Of a DNA stretch of 64,000 bases, positions 24,960-37,400 are shown piece by piece (the stretch's first letter is position 1; each line of letters begins with the position of its first letter). Source of the stretch: Lingula anatina. Lineage: Eukaryota > Brachiopoda > Lingulata > Lingulida > Lingulidae. A program made the translations under genes and the position numbers. The notes under the pieces were generated by a model. That model saw only the letters and a program-made list of their open reading frames with translations, ran no database searches and had not been told where the DNA came from. The stretch is taken from contig NW_019776045.1 in NCBI RefSeq assembly GCF_001039355.2, forward strand, positions 10,374 through 74,373, in the 5' to 3' direction.

Positions 24960-27301
24960 CTACTACTAATAGTATGAATAAATAGGCTCATACACATCCT
25001 ACCTGATGTAATACATTAAGTTATGTCTATACGGTCCTTGTGTACGACCTTCACTGTCAGTGGTGGTATACCACTCATTGCTGACTATAGTTCCATCAGA
25101 ACCATATTTTCTGTCCTCAGCATCTGCGTGAATACGTCCTATTGTCTCCACAGTCACCACAGGTGCTGGAGAAAGAATTTATAAATTATAATTATAATCT
25201 AATAATTACACATTGCAAAAAAAAACACATTCAATATTATAATAATAATAATAATAATAATAATCCAATATAGTAGGTAAAAAGACCTGTATATACTAGT
25301 ATATAACATGAAGACTCATGCGGTGAAAAAAGTTAAAGGCAGAGAAGAATTGTTTTAAAATAAAAAATCAAATCAAATCAAAGTAAGGTATACCGTAAAT
25401 GTGCCATGTTCAAAACATGGAATTTGGTCAAAAGAAAGGACTGAGAACATGTTAAACAAACATGTGTGGATTAATTTACAGCCAAAGTTGTACTTATTAT
25501 CATAAATGTAATAAGGTTGTTTGACCTTTAAATGTAACAGGAGACCCCATACTTTCTTACCTCGCACTGCATTCAACCACGCTATAACACGAACCATAGT
25601 CTGGTGAACGTCTTCATAAGACCTATCTGACCCACAACATCCATCTGCTGCATAGAGAACAGGCAAGAAAGTCTTGTAGCTGAGGGGTGCTGTGAGATTA
25701 ACAGTAGGGGGCGCCACAATGGCTCCTCTTGGCTTGGCATAGTGGACTCGAATGAAGGCTACTTCTGTTTTTGCTTCCAGTTTAGATTCAAACAGAGTCA
25801 TACTCTGTAAATGTGGATCTTGAAATAAAATAAATAAATAAATTAATTAATTAATTAATATTAATTGCAGATAATTCCAAACCAATTAAGGCTAAAAATA
25901 TTATTTTTTTACAATCCATAAGCAATTGAAAGATAAATGTTGTTTACTAAAAATCAGTATATACACATAATCACAGGTGCGGATTTAGGCCATCTTCTGG
26001 GTCTTCTTCAAGTTTTCATTGACGGGTATCTAAACTTTTCTGTCGGAAGACAGTCAAAAATGGAGGATGGATCAAAAAAGATAATTTGGAAGCCTGTCGA
26101 AAAATATTTCTGGACCCGCCCCTGTAATCATACACTGTATATACTGGCACAGGTGCGATCTTACATTAAGTCGGCATCAGCAAAAGTTATCTAGTCACAC
26201 GCAATAATATTACTTTCTTTCATTTACTTCCATCTGATAATATACAAATATTTTCATCAAAATCTATTTCCTTACCCCTTGTTTGGTGATATTCAACATC
26301 AAGAGTCTGCAAACTCAAAAAGCGGACACCCTAAAAAAAAAAAAAAAAGAGATTGCCATTTAGCTGAAATTCTTTCAACAATGATCAAAACTAAGATCAA
26401 GCTGGTTCTATTAAAACTAACCCACATTAGAAGTTCCAATGAGGTATCTAGTCACACACAATATTACTTTCTTTGAGTATTTGAGGACATTCCTACACCT
26501 GCCTTTCTGTTTATTTGATTCCTATGACATTCTAAAAATGCAATGGAGGTAAAGACAAGTTTATTTAACCCATGACAGTGAAAATAATTAACTCCTTCTA
26601 ATTTCTAACACAAAAAATGGGTTTACAGGTCATAATTCTGTGAATGGTTTTAGATGAGGTATACACTGTACCTTGGTGAATATGGGAAAAAACAGATTTT
26701 CTGACAAAACTAAATTTTGCTAAATAAAGGTGTAATGCAATGTAATAAGAAATGACTTACCTGATTTGATTGGAGCCAAACAGAAGCTTTTTGAATGGGA
26801 ACTGATATATCTGTATACTTCATGCCAGAGAGTAGGCCAGGCTCTCTCAACAAGTCTGGTAGAAAATCAGCAGCACCTGAAACATGATACATAAAGTAAA
26901 GTAACTACCAAAAATTTCAAACATTTATCTTAATTCTTTAAGACTGGATTACCATACCTAGATCAATCTCCCAGGGGTTTCTTGCTAAATTGCTTTCAGC
27001 TTATGCAGCTTAGATGTCTGGCACACTTACTGAAGCTGCTAAACGATAATTTACTACCCCCTAGCAGCTTCAGTAGGCGTGACAGACATCTAAGCCACTT
27101 AATTTGATTGCAATTTAGCAATAATCCCCTCAGAGAAAAATTGATCCACAGTTAGAACAATAGGGTCTGGGTATGGTTCCTAATATTTCACTTCATCAAT
27201 ATAAACAATATTATACCTTGTAATTCAAAATAAACATATCTGTCCCATTATTTGGCAATGTTTTGGATTTGTGTAATCATTCATAACTTGATATTCAAGA
27301 A

Positions 27302-27344
<43 letters not shown>

Positions 27345-30300
27345 ATATATAAATATCCTGGAGGATAATAAATAAATATCCCGGGGCCAACAAAAGCAAT
27401 CCACATTCATTATACCATTACTAATAACTATTGCTTCTCGGCCTTTTGGCTAAAATCAAAATGTATTATTATTATTATTATTATTACCTATTTCTTCGTA
27501 AACAGCTTCTCCAAGTATGAAATATATCCTAACTGTTCCTATGCGGACTCTTTCGATGTGGTCATACCAAGCAGTCTGGTTTGGGTCCACATTGCCTTGA
27601 AGGTCCTTGAAAATGTGTCGGCCAAGTCGAAGGAAAACTGTCTCCACTGTTAAAATCTTGCCTAAAATTGGGTAAGTTAACTTCTAAAATAGTTCCAGAA
27701 TTAAGAGTTCCAAATGGGATCTCTCTTGTGAAAACACACAAGACTAGAAAACGTGATGTGTAAGGTGGGACTGACTCCTTAGCAATGTCTTTGTAACTGT
27801 TAAAGAGGCATACAAACCGAGGGAGAGTGCTATGATAGTTGTTGAGATGATATAAGAATGGTGTCTAAAATTGTTTATCTTAAATAATCATCGCCATTAG
27901 ATATGTATATTATTCGTCAAAACACAATTTTAACTTTATTTTTTGTCTGTTCTATGCATTTAGTTTTATGCTCTGCTGTCTTTGAAAACAGCTTATGCGT
28001 GTACAATTCATTCTCTGTGAGCACCTTTTACCACACCTTTTATTACTACTACTTTCAGGGATACCTAACTAAAACAAACCAGTGTGGCCAGTGTTGTCTC
28101 AGTGCTAGGTCTTCGAACGCTTAATGTCTTATTTACCCCTGTTGACATGCCATTGCCCTCTCTATTATAATCATACTTTTATTCCTGCAAGTTTTGTGTC
28201 ATGCTCCCTAAAATGGCTTTCCCTAGTTTTTAAAGCACTTACCTTGCAGAGGATTCTGTAGCAGATAGCCATTAACTCTGTTATAGGTTTCCCCAAGATT
28301 TTCAAATTGTGCCGATTTGACATTTGTAAACTGGCCGGGAGTGAGAGAGACAGGCATGAAACTCATCACCCCAATCTGCTCTGGACGCCCGTCAAGATCT
28401 GTTCTCTCTCCCAACCATAACCTGGAAATTGTAGTTTCTTTAAATATATCACAGAAATTATGGAGATTTTTTAAAATATTTTCACAGAATATTTTAGAAT
28501 GTTTGAATTTCCAGAACACTTTTTAAAAAAATGCAATAGTTACTGTGGATGAAAAATATTTCTATTCTTAAGAGACTACATTGCATTTAATATGAAGCAT
28601 GATGTATTGACCCTTCAACATAAAAATAAAAGAATTACCATTTTTCAAGAAGAGACAATGACAAATTTACCAGTATCACATTAAAAGTAACTGTGCAGTT
28701 GCCTTTTTTCTCGAAACATAAAATCTCAAAATGTACTCTAAATGGCCAAGCCCACCTTGTCTTTTCTCTCACCTTAGTCCATATATACACAATGTTGTGC
28801 CACCACTTTTATAGTACATATTCCCATTGTAGATGTCATCAAAACTGTTGACTTTTTTCATCAGAGTTTCACATTTCTTCACCTGAAAGTTGATATTTCG
28901 ACTCAACCACTGGTTTGCCTTCTGAACTAAAACCCTGGGAGAGAAAAAAAGGAGAGTGCTCATTTATTTATGCGACATGTTATGTAGTATTACAAAAAAA
29001 GAAATCAAATTGTTCTATAAATATATTCAACAACCCGAGTCCCACTGGGTTTAAGTGACAATGAGTACATGGGACTTCACTTGTGACATCAGCTCTCTTA
29101 TTGAATTCACCTAATTAAGCAAACAAAAACACACGAAAAACACTGATTCTAAGTCATACAACAACCATTAAAAGCATTAATTTAATCTCCATTTCTTTTT
29201 AAATGTTTATCTGTGGAAGAGTAATATGCTTCAGAAAAGACATTAATCTCAGTTTCTAGTCACAGCAACTATCACTGTTATGCCTGGCCTCATCTGGCTG
29301 CTACTAGGGATCTGAACATAACACAACTTACTCAAATGTCTCAAATTCAGCTCTCTTCAGTTTCTGTTCCGGGGTGGTACACACTGGCCAAAAGTCAACA
29401 TAAGTCAGTGGTACCCGAGGAGGTAGCCCAAACTGGGTACGCCCCCCTGTTACTTGCTCATAAGAAGGAGGAGGTAGTACCTTGTCTGAAGTATGACCTG
29501 CCATGTTGTAAGGAACCTACAAAGATATAAATACGGTAATGTGCCATGAATTTAAAATGGCTCCTAAATTTCAAACCAGATTAAAATCGGCCATCTGGAG
29601 TTTTCTATGGACCATGAATTTCAACCAGTAAGCAATTTTCCACAATCTTGATTTTCGTGAATTTAGTATCAATATTACATGGCATCATGCACCTGAGTGT
29701 AAGATAGCCCAATTAACAAAAATTTCAAATAGTACATGTATTTACAATTTATAAAACAAAAACTATATGTTCCACTAAATCATTTTAGCTGAAAGGAGAG
29801 TGAACATGGCCACAATAAGCATAACCGGCTAAAATGTCTGTCACACCTAGTAAAGCTGTTAGGGGGTAATTATCTTTACCCCCTAGTTGATAGCAATTCA
29901 TTGAGGCTCCCCAGGGAGATAGACTGATCCAGATGAATCCATCTTGGCATGGAAATCCAGTCTAACTGTATAACAGTTCAAGTGAGTATGCAGAGTTACA
30001 ATGTTTACTGTATGTACATACACGTATATTGAGACCAAATTTGATTTATTCTAAATAACCCCCTTACTTTTTTCATAGGTACTCAATGAATGTAAAAAGA
30101 GTATTAGGTGTGAACAGAAGCGCTGAAGAATGAATTTATTGTTCATGAATGTATTTATCGCTTGTTTGTACATTAATTATTATTAGTAGTAGTAACATTC
30201 AAAGTCACGTCCCTAAATCAAAGCCTTAATTTGTACACCAAGTAGCTGAAATACCTACCTTTTATAACCACTGATCTGATCTATGTCTGTTGTATTCGTG

Positions 30301-30777
30301 AATTACACATACAAATTGTAAGCACGGCGTTAATGTAAGGTGGTAATAAACAAACTGAGCAACAGCCGTAAAATTTTACAGTAAACATATCCGAGTTAAC
30401 ATCCTACTTCCGTGAAATTAAAGTTTCATGTTGCAATCTTCTGGGTCTTTTAAAATCGTCTTATTTTTCAATGAATGCTTGCTAACAAAACTAAAGAAAA
30501 GAAATCTGGGTTTTACAGTCGCGATGCGACAAAAAATAATAAGTTTTTAACCCAAATAGTCACACTTGCACCAGTTTTTCGGTCTTGTCCGTTTTGAGAG
30601 TGTGCGATAGTAGCCTCGTAATGAAAAATACCCTACTTCTGGCTCACAGCCACAACGAGGTTTTCGATTAGAAGAGACTGTTTTGGAAAACGACTCGTCG
30701 CCGAGTAAACGCAGGTCGCGGCGCACCCTTTTGCGGTTTGTTTGCAAACTTACCTGTACGTCACACACTACGATCAT
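23781..30777 (-). CDS. Unrecognised 467-residue protein with PPxY and CaaX motifs (10 exons)
   Basis: Exons in gene order: 30777-30754, 29516-29332, 28934-28773, 28421-28243, 27661-27488, 26876-26761, 26330-26276, 25818-25561, 25165-25003, 23868-23781. All borders are AG/GT, the phases agree and the total is 468 codons. The first exon is eight codons (MIVVCDVQ); translation could instead begin at Met13 (MAGHTSDK). The N-terminal region has PPPSYEQV, a PPxY motif of the type bound by WW domains. The middle is a globular-looking stretch without repeats, signal peptide or obvious membrane segment ([26 protein letters not shown]-like strands, [20 protein letters not shown]). The tail is Pro-rich ([13 protein letters not shown]) and ends CTIL, a CaaX box whose final Leu favours geranylgeranylation. 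I know no family with this sequence. A membrane-anchored adaptor is a guess from the two motifs. Confidence 0.85.
23927..24147. repeat. Hairpin MITE, subfamily B, copy B2 (inverted)
   Basis: Reverse complement of B1 and B3. It contains CTAACTCCCTGGGGGTTCA, CAGCCGAGCATGC, TTACCCCCTTACAGCTTTTAG, GTAATCTAGTGAGACTC and AGATCGATCTAAAATCTGTGGG. It lies in the last intron side, between exon 25003 and exon 23868 of the 467-residue gene. Confidence 0.85.
24812..24960. repeat. (CA)n/(CT)n compound microsatellite
   Basis: Two long CA blocks separated by CT-rich sequence, followed by a few CTA triplets just downstream of an exon's donor. Confidence 0.95.
25974..26124. repeat. hAT-like MITE, 151 bp
   Basis: The left end CAGGTGCGGATTTAGG and the right end, read in reverse, CAGGGGCGGGTCCAGA match the CAGGGGCGGATCCAG type of hAT termini. 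It is flanked on both sides by TAATCA (25968-25973 and 26125-26130), a 6-bp direct repeat consistent with a target-site duplication. It is non-coding and lies in an intron of the 467-residue gene. Confidence 0.7.
26939..27183. repeat. Hairpin MITE, subfamily A, copy A3
   Basis: Contains AGACTGGATTACCATACCTAG, GCTTAGATGTCTGGCACACT, a TTACTACCCCCTAGCAGC centre, GACAGACATCTAAGCC and GGGTCTGGGTATGG. The outer arms are somewhat decayed. It is intronic in the 467-residue gene. Confidence 0.8.
27299..27350. repeat. (AAAT)n microsatellite
   Basis: About 12 tetranucleotide repeats in an intron of the 467-residue gene. Confidence 0.95.
27430..27465 (+). pseudogene. U2 snRNA 5'-end fragment
   Basis: ATTGCTTCTCGGCCTTTTGG followed by CTAAAATCAAAATGTA closely matches the first ~35 nt of U2 spliceosomal RNA, with the conserved 5' end and the start of the branchpoint-recognition region. 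It differs at a few positions, is cut off and runs directly into a TTA repeat. It is therefore a fragment and not a working gene. It lies antisense to the host gene in an intron, about 20 nt beyond an exon's donor. Confidence 0.75.
29821..29967. repeat. Hairpin MITE, subfamily A, copy A4 (truncated)
   Basis: Contains ACCGGCTAAAATGTCTGTCAC, TTAGGGGGTAATTATC, TGATAGCAATTCATTGAGGC, CCCCAGGGAGATAGACTGATC. The right half of the palindrome core is deleted and the left outer arm is missing. It lies in the first intron of the 467-residue gene. Confidence 0.7.
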
Positions 30778-33639
30778 TTCAGTGAATTCTAACCTAAGTT
30801 TAGATTATGATTAATACGAAGGTGTTCAAAATATTACGCAGCCATCCGGGATTCCTCTGTCAATAGCGGATCCTAGGTGATGGAGGGGGGGGGGGGGGGG
30901 GGGAGTAACTTCTTGTAACGTTCACTTATGGTTCTCAATCAATTTTAGAACATTTGAGGTATTTTTTACAGTTCTAATGTTGTGCTGTAATGAATGTAAT
31001 AGTTCGAGAAATGTTTTTGGGAAGTCCTACAGAGTGTCCTCGAACAGATTAAATTTTTTTTTCATCAAAAGGGGAAAACGTTATGTTCTAGGACAGATTG
31101 AGAACCGTAAGTTAACGTTAAATGAGACAAATTTTTGCAGGGATTGTGAAACCACCCCCGATGTGGCCTCTTTAATGAAAGGGCAGATCACATAGTGATA
31201 GACCGCTAATATCCCGCGAAGTGTATGCCAAAGTCCATCGACGCGATCCACATTTCTTATGTTCTGGGCCACTGCATTAAACGAATTAGAACATTTATGA
31301 TTACTTATCATTTCTTTATTTTCTAAAGACTATTTGAAGTGAAGGACAATTTTAAATACGCATATGATAAAGGGTATCGGAGTCAGAACATCAAATTTTG
31401 TTTACTTTTATTTCACTTAATCCAGATAGGATTACTGCATGCATAGATTGAAATATTTTTGATTTGCAAATCTAACAGTATTACGTACTGTATCATAGTT
31501 GTTTTACATTTAAAAAAAATTATACGCAATTTATAACACAAGTAAGATTAGCAATATATGTGACACCATTTAAAAAGTACCTCACACTTTGTGTGAAAAA
31601 TGCTGAAATACTGTTTGACGTAAATATCACAAACAATAGGGAATGCATATTTGTATCAATATACAGGGTTACCACTTAATATGGAATATTATTTTTTGGC
31701 GAGTAAATTTTCTACAAAATATTTAATTTCTCTCTAACTACTTTAAATCCAAAGCTGAGGTGTCACTCCATGTGTAGCCAGGTGTGTTACCTAATTACCA
31801 CACAACTCTCGAAACAATTGATGCATGCAGTTGCATGTTCTGTGGTCAGAAATGTCAGGGTTGGATTTTTTTTTTTTAATAACAAAATGATATAAAACGG
31901 ATTCCTATGAATATTGATGACTATCTCCAAATATCCAAAATAAAATTATAAATCAACCAGGACACGATAGGAATTATAACAATTACGCATTCATTAACTC
32001 TCTGACCTGATATGACACCTTCAGGAGGGCGGAGACATGTGGCCCCTCAGCCTGTCTTGCATTACTTAGGCGCCATCTATCGGGCAGTATTGATGTAGCA
32101 CGTTGCACCCTTCACTTTCTTACCGGTTGCGATAAGGTAAGTAAAAGATTCCTCTTACTTCCCAAAAGTTGATGCAAACCGATATATTTTGTGGGTTTTT
32201 ATAAACGGGAATCTGCTTACTATTTCGTTAAAGACCATTCAAGAAATAGACAATCTTATTAGGCTAAATTGTGATGCGCTCATAAACCAGACTTTCACAT
32301 TTCTAATGCCAGGCCACTTCATGTAAGTGAAGAGAAGGGGTAAACTACTGTACAAAATAAACCCTGGGTCGCACTTGCTAGGTCCTAGATGTTGACAAAG
32401 TGCACGTTATTTTTTAAAGACAGTGCCAGGCACTAAATTGGATAGGACAGAACACACTGTACTTATTTTGTCAGCACTGTTATAGCCACTTCCTTGCTCT
32501 TCTTATCTTTCATGCTCTGCATGCAACGAAGTGGTAATTCCCCCTTAAGATAGTAAACCTATTTTTTTAACAGACCAATCCCTCTTTTTACATGAATCCT
32601 AACTGAAAAAAGCACTTGGTGACTTTTCCACATCCCTGGCAGATAGCTAGGAAAACTTTTTCACTTTAGTGAATGATGATGTTATAACTTAGATGAGAAC
32701 TACACTTGGATGCAATATCATCTTGTAACAGAAAAAAAACCTGTCAGCAAGAACCTGGTTTCAGGTGGTAGATTTTGGTATTTGCTGCCTATATTTTCTG
32801 AATAATGAACAGTTTAACATCAGAGGCTCTGCCACCCCATGCTTTGAAAATGAAGTTAACAGAACCAGGAGGATAGCAAGAAATATAAAATTTCATCATA
32901 GTGTGTTTTTTGTAATTGCTATAAACCTGGGCATGAGCTAGAAAGTTTTGGGGCAATTCAGTAAGACTTCAAAACTGTCTATAATTGAGGTTAAGTGTGG
33001 AAATTTCCATTTAAACACTGATGGAATTGACTTAAAAACTCTGTCCCTTTCACTCCATTTAATCATGGAATCTAGCTTACTATACAATTAAATCCATCCA
33101 CCTCCAGAAAATGTCAGTGAGTTATGACTGTTGATTTAGGTATACCCTTCACATGTCCCAGAAACGCAAACGTTAAATTTTTTGATGCAATTTCACAAGT
33201 GTTAAATACAACGGTTTTTTTTTTTTAAATTTTTTTTTTTTAAGGGTAGACTTGAACCTATCAATCCCGGCTGTAAAAATGTACTTAGAAAAGTCAAAAT
33301 ATGCATTCATGAACATTGTCCATGAAAGTCCAGTCATCATTTTGCAAGCACTGTCATTGTGTGGCAAATGAAGTAAGAGTCAGTAATTTTTCCATACTCT
33401 GAATCGGTGCATATGCATCATCCCTCTTTCCTAAGATTTTCAATTTCTATGTATGATTCTGCTCTTTCCATTTCACTCAGTAGATTGTCCATTTCTTGGG
33501 GATGTCCTTATCCTAGACAGGTATTCCTGAATAAACAGCACTCGGCTCACCGTCGATTGATTCCTGCGTCATCATATCTCGGCCGTATGACAGACGTCGA
33601 CATTTTGGAAGTAGTGCAAACTACTCTAGATACCCGGAT
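30778..33639. other. Intergenic, 2.9 kb
   Basis: Promoter side of the 467-residue gene. It holds a poly-G tract (about 30885-30903) and the second copy of a dispersed duplicate (31315-31690). I see no ORF that looks genuine between 31.7 and 33.6 kb, only AT-rich sequence. Confidence 0.5.
31315..31690. repeat. Dispersed duplicate, copy 2 (pairs with 21490-21890)
   Basis: Same-orientation, diverged copy of the 21.5-kb segment. Shared anchors include TTTTATTTCACTTAATCCAGA and ATCATAG..GTTTTAC. It is non-coding. The two copies lie on either side of the 467-residue gene, close to both of its ends. Confidence 0.7.
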
Positions 33640-34090
33640 GTAAACAATAATAAACATGGCGGCGCCCTGATAGTACACGCAGCTATGCCTACTCTTCTCA
33701 AATTTGAAATCTGGTCTTGTATTAGGGAGTTTAGTGGGGAAACCACCAAGACGATCATCGGTTGTTTTTTCTTGAGTTTATGTTGGAGAAACCAAGGCAG
33801 CAACTGAAAAATTATGCTCTTCCCATAGCCAGTTGGTAAAATGGACACGCAGTCTTTTCCTTCGAACAATATCCTCAGTGTTTCCAGTTGTTTTTCACGT
33901 AGTTTGAAGTCTTGATCTTTAAAAAGTGGGCAATTAGTGCATATTCAATACATTCGTCAAATGACGCCATATTTGTTAGATCCACGTGTTTTGGGGGAAC
34001 TATATTGTTTTGATTGCGGTATACATTAGTGATGCGGCGCCGTCCATCCGGGTTCTTGACCTGATCACATATGTTGTGCGTAGGCGACAT
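33640..34090 (-). pseudogene. RecQ-like helicase fragment, frameshifted and truncated
   Basis: From an ATG at 34090 the frame reads about 65 codons (ASFDECIEYALIAH), then needs a one-base shift near 33927. It continues FKDQDFKLREKQLETLRILF, then a Walker A segment SILPTGYGKSIIFQLLPWFL and motif Ia VVSPLNSLIQDQ. This order and wording match the start of RecQ-family DNA helicases. The homology stops at about 33665 (CTIRA), before the DEAH box. With the helicase core missing and the frame broken it cannot be active. Single-exon RecQ-like copies of this kind are common as repeats in marine invertebrate genomes (from memory). Confidence 0.75.
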
Positions 34091-35314
34091 TTTTTACTGT
34101 CATACATCCGAGACTAGTTTCAAGGCGTTCGGAAGATAGCCGGAAATTGTCGAGGAGTTCCGAAAGAATAAACAGTAGTATTGGTGAGAATTACTGGATT
34201 AAAAATGCATATTGTAGACAAATACAACTTAAATCAAACCATATATTATATTATATTATATTATACACGTGCCTAACTCTATGCTTTGTGACGTCTGGGT
34301 AATGGTGTCATTCACATACCTTCTTCAGAAGTGGACGTTTCTGTTGTGGTGACAGTACTAGTAGAGGTATCATCTACATCTTGAGGCTGGGAGCATTCTG
34401 TCAAATTTTGTTTACAGCTCTTCCTTGGCCATGTCTATGTAACAGGATGATAGTTCGGGTTTGATATTGGTTTATTCTCATACAAATATCTCTAAAAATA
34501 TTATATACAAATTAATTTTAACTAATGACATGAACAAAACATAAACAAAAAGTAAGATTAAAGACATGGAAGGCAGAACAAAGAGAAAGAAAAATATAAG
34601 AGTTTAATAAAACAAGCAATGCCAAAATCTGAGCTTCTATTTGTAGCACATGCATAATACCCCATGATAAGAACAGACTTATCATCAGTCTTTTTGTTAC
34701 CGGGAATGATTAACTCAACTCAAGTGGCTGGTTCAAAGTTTATTCTGACTTCCAAACCAATAACATAATATTAAATAAAAACCCTAAAAGAGATGTACAG
34801 CGACATTTACAATACAGTCGAAATAAATATATTATACTGACAATTTAACGTTTTCGTTAAATTAAGAAATACTAGTCTTACTATAAATGACAGATTACAC
34901 GTATATAGATTTACACAGTGATAACCTGTACATACCCCAATGTCAGAGAGGGAGTTTTAAGTGACTAAGACGGAGGATAAACTAGATGATTCTGTAATCT
35001 GAGGCTGAAAAAAAAATGAATAAGAGTAGTTGAGAATTATTTATTACTCACTGATGAGAATTTTCTGACTTTTGTCGGTAATCTGACCGTTACAAGGTGA
35101 TTTGGGTCATTCTTGTGTACCGCGGACCCCCGGCCAGTTTCCCTACTCTTTCAGTGAGGACTGGTCTCATTCCTCTTACTATATGTGTAAGCATTAAAGC
35201 AAAAACCATTAATGAAGCCCCACACTTTATATTTAAGGGCATTCTGTGAGGCAATTGAAGCGTCTCGCCTCTGATTGTGGTAGACATAGCAGTGTAGTGG
35301 CACTGCCTACTGGG
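34091..35314. other. Intergenic
   Basis: AT-rich and non-coding. It contains a short TTATA repeat (about 34250-34264) and, at 35053-35166, a segment that recurs at 40580-40700. Confidence 0.5.
35053..35166. repeat. Dispersed repeat segment D, copy 1
   Basis: GATTTGGGTCATTCTTGTG and CAGTGAGGACTGG and the sequence around them match 40580-40700 over roughly 115 bp with several indels. Confidence 0.65.
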
Positions 35315-36030
35315 GGAAGGGGAGGGTGGAGTGGTTGCAGAAAGTGATTTTTGGTCAACAAGTGACCTTCATCAGCTGCAAATCCCTCCCCCCCCNNNNN
35401 NNNNNNNNNNNNNNNNNNNNNNNNNNNNNNNNNNNNNNNNNNNNNNNNNNNNNNNNNNNNNNNNNNNNNNNNNNNNNNNNNNNNNNNNNNNNNNNNNNNN
35501 NNNNNNNNNNNNNNNNNNNNNNNNNNNNNNNNNNNNNNNNNNNNNNNNNNNNNNNNNNNNNNNNNNNNNNNNNNNNNNNNNNNNNNNNNNNNNNNNNNNN
35601 NNNNNNNNNNNNNNNNNNNNNNNNNNNNNNNNNNNNNNNNNNNNNNNNNNNNNNNNNNNNNNNNNNNNNNNNNNNNNNNNNNNNNNNNNNNNNNNNNNNN
35701 NNNNNNNNNNNNNNNNNNNNNNNNNNNNNNNNNNNNNNNNNNNNNNNNNNNNNNNNNNNNNNNNNNNNNNNNNNNNNNNNNNNNNNNNNNNNNNNNNNNN
35801 NNNNNNNNNNNNNNNNNNNNNNNNNNNNNNNNNNNNNNNNNNNNNNNNNNNNNNNNNNNNNNNNNNNNNNNNNNNNNNNNNNNNNNNNNNNNNNNNNNNN
35901 NNNNNNNNNNNNNNNNNNNNNNNNNNNNNNNGGGGGGGAGGGGGGGGTGGGGGGGTTTGAAAAAAGTTTTTTTTGGTCAAAAAAGGGCCCTTCAACAGCT
36001 GAAAACCCCCCCCCCCCCCCCAAAAAAAAA
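35315..36030. other. Assembly gap (Ns 35396-35931) flanked by a suspect duplication
   Basis: The left flank (TGATTTTTGGTCAACAAGTG, CTTCATCAGCTGCAAATCCC) is repeated on the right side as a homopolymer-stretched version (TTTTTTTTGGTCAAAAAAG, CCTTCAACAGCTGAAAACCC). This looks like one locus assembled twice with poor base quality. ORFs running through the Ns are meaningless. Confidence 0.85.
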
Positions 36031-36688
36031 AAAAAAAAAAAAAAAAAAAACGGTTGAAGAAGTGGGTCAGTTAACAGAGGTGTCTTGCCTTTGATTGGTG
36101 AATTTTCATCAATGGTATCTTGCCTTGTGAATGATACAAGCCATCTCGGTCGTAAAGTGTCATGCTTGTTCACAAGTGTCTCGCTTGTGTCAAATAGCTG
36201 GGGTAGCGCTAACACTCGCCAATTTAGCCAAATGCTAAAATTGACTGAAATTGGCTAAACAAAATGGGGTTGATATGACTTATTTTAGTCTAATTTAAAC
36301 CATTTGGACAAAAAAAAAAAAATTCCTAGCGCCAGAATAGGATGGGTATCCTGAATCACTGTTCAGTCTAAGCTGTTGTATCCTGCTTAGGAATTATCCT
36401 CCAAAACAAAAGGGATATAAGCTGGATGGCATGCAGTGAACGTGTTAACGGCTTAAGAGTCGGTGGTCGAGTGTGGATTTGAATAACTGTGTCATATGTG
36501 AAAATGAGGCCAGTGTCTGATAGGTTGTTTAATTTTGAGTTTTGATTGGCTGCTCTCGTTTTCCTTTATTAATTGTAAATAAAATGTGGAGAAGGCATCT
36601 CGACATATATTTGCGGTGCCTATATGTTTTATGATTTATTATGCTCTATTTGAACATTCAGGTTTAGATTTTCCTGGTAAAGTTGGTT
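36031..36688. other. Intergenic beside the 188-codon ORF
   Basis: Between the gap and the stem-loop. It has a poly-A run and AT-rich sequence, and no ORF. It could hold an upstream non-coding exon of AIMP1. Confidence 0.4.
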
Positions 36689-36704
36689 GGCCCTGAAAAG
36701 GGTC
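36689..36704 (-). promoter_or_regulatory. Histone-type mRNA 3' stem-loop
   Basis: On the minus strand GACCCTTTTCAGGGCC: six-base arms with one mismatch (A/C at the second pair) and a four-base TTTC loop. This fits the metazoan histone-mRNA hairpin GGYYCTTTTYAGRRCC. It is preceded by GAAAAT and followed by AACCAAC, like histone flanks. A purine block AGGAAAA begins 14 nt downstream, where the U7-pairing element would be. It lies 35 nt beyond the stop codon of the ORF at 36740. Confidence 0.6.
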
Positions 36705-36739
36705 ATTTTCTAGAGAACTGAGAAGCAGTAGCTTCCATT

Positions 36740-37306
36740 TTAGGATGGGGCTTTCTTGAATGTGGTTATTCTATATTTTGCTTTGCTGGCTAGCACGCGG
36801 CCCTTCTTCTTGTCTTTCATTGTCAGGATGAGGAGTCTCATTAGCTCCATAATCTGGTCGTTGACTGCCATAGATGCTGAGGTGGGGTTTGTTAGCGTGT
36901 ATACGCTGTGTATGTCAGAGTGCTCTTCTGCTTTGGCCTTCCTTTCTTCTGCTTTTGCTAAGCTTTCCTTAGCTGTGTCTAGGAAAGCTTGTGTGTGGGC
37001 CTCAATTTTGGATTTAAGCTCTGTCGCAGCTTGGTCTTGTATCTTAATTATTGATGCCAGAAGTAGGTCGTCATCAGGGCATCCCCTGAAGTCTAATCGG
37101 CATCTCACATGGTGGGAGTTGTTGCCGAGTTGTTTAAGCATGTGGTCTGCCCAGTCAGAGCAGCCTTTGAGGTAAGCTTTAGCTTTGAAAACCTCGTCTT
37201 GATGGGGATTCTCGTTATTTTCTGGAGGGCTGGCTGTAATTGACGTTGGTCTCTTTGGGATTATTGTCCTGGGTGGTGCTGTGCTGTGCCAGGTTTTGGA
37301 TTCCAT
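36740..37306 (-). CDS. Hypothetical 188-residue protein with a histone-like 3' end
   Basis: A single uninterrupted ORF from ATG to TAA, long for this AT-rich DNA. The N-terminal part is Pro/Thr-rich (SKTWHSTAPPRTIIPKRP). The centre has a Cys/Asp stretch (HHVRCRLDFRGCPDDDLLL) and an Ala/Glu/Lys helix that could form a coiled coil (KESLAKAEERKAKAEEH). The tail is basic (MKDKKKGRVLASKAKYR). I recognise no family and it is not a histone. It is divergent from AIMP1 with 94 bp between start codons. It could be a cellular gene, or a gag-like ORF of a mobile element. The histone-type hairpin just past the stop suggests non-polyadenylated 3' ends. Confidence 0.45.
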   Translation of the reverse strand: MESKTWHSTAPPRTIIPKRPTSITASPPENNENPHQDEVFKAKAYLKGCSDWADHMLKQLGNNSHHVRCRLDFRGCPDDDLLLASIIKIQDQAATELKSKIEAHTQAFLDTAKESLAKAEERKAKAEEHSDIHSVYTLTNPTSASMAVNDQIMELMRLLILTMKDKKKGRVLASKAKYRITTFKKAPS

Positions 37307-37400
37307 TTTCTGGGTCCTTTACATTGTGTTGGAGGTTGGATCCGCCCTTGTAACAGTTTAGATTATTGTCGAATAAAAATTTGGTTGTAATTCTAGGGAA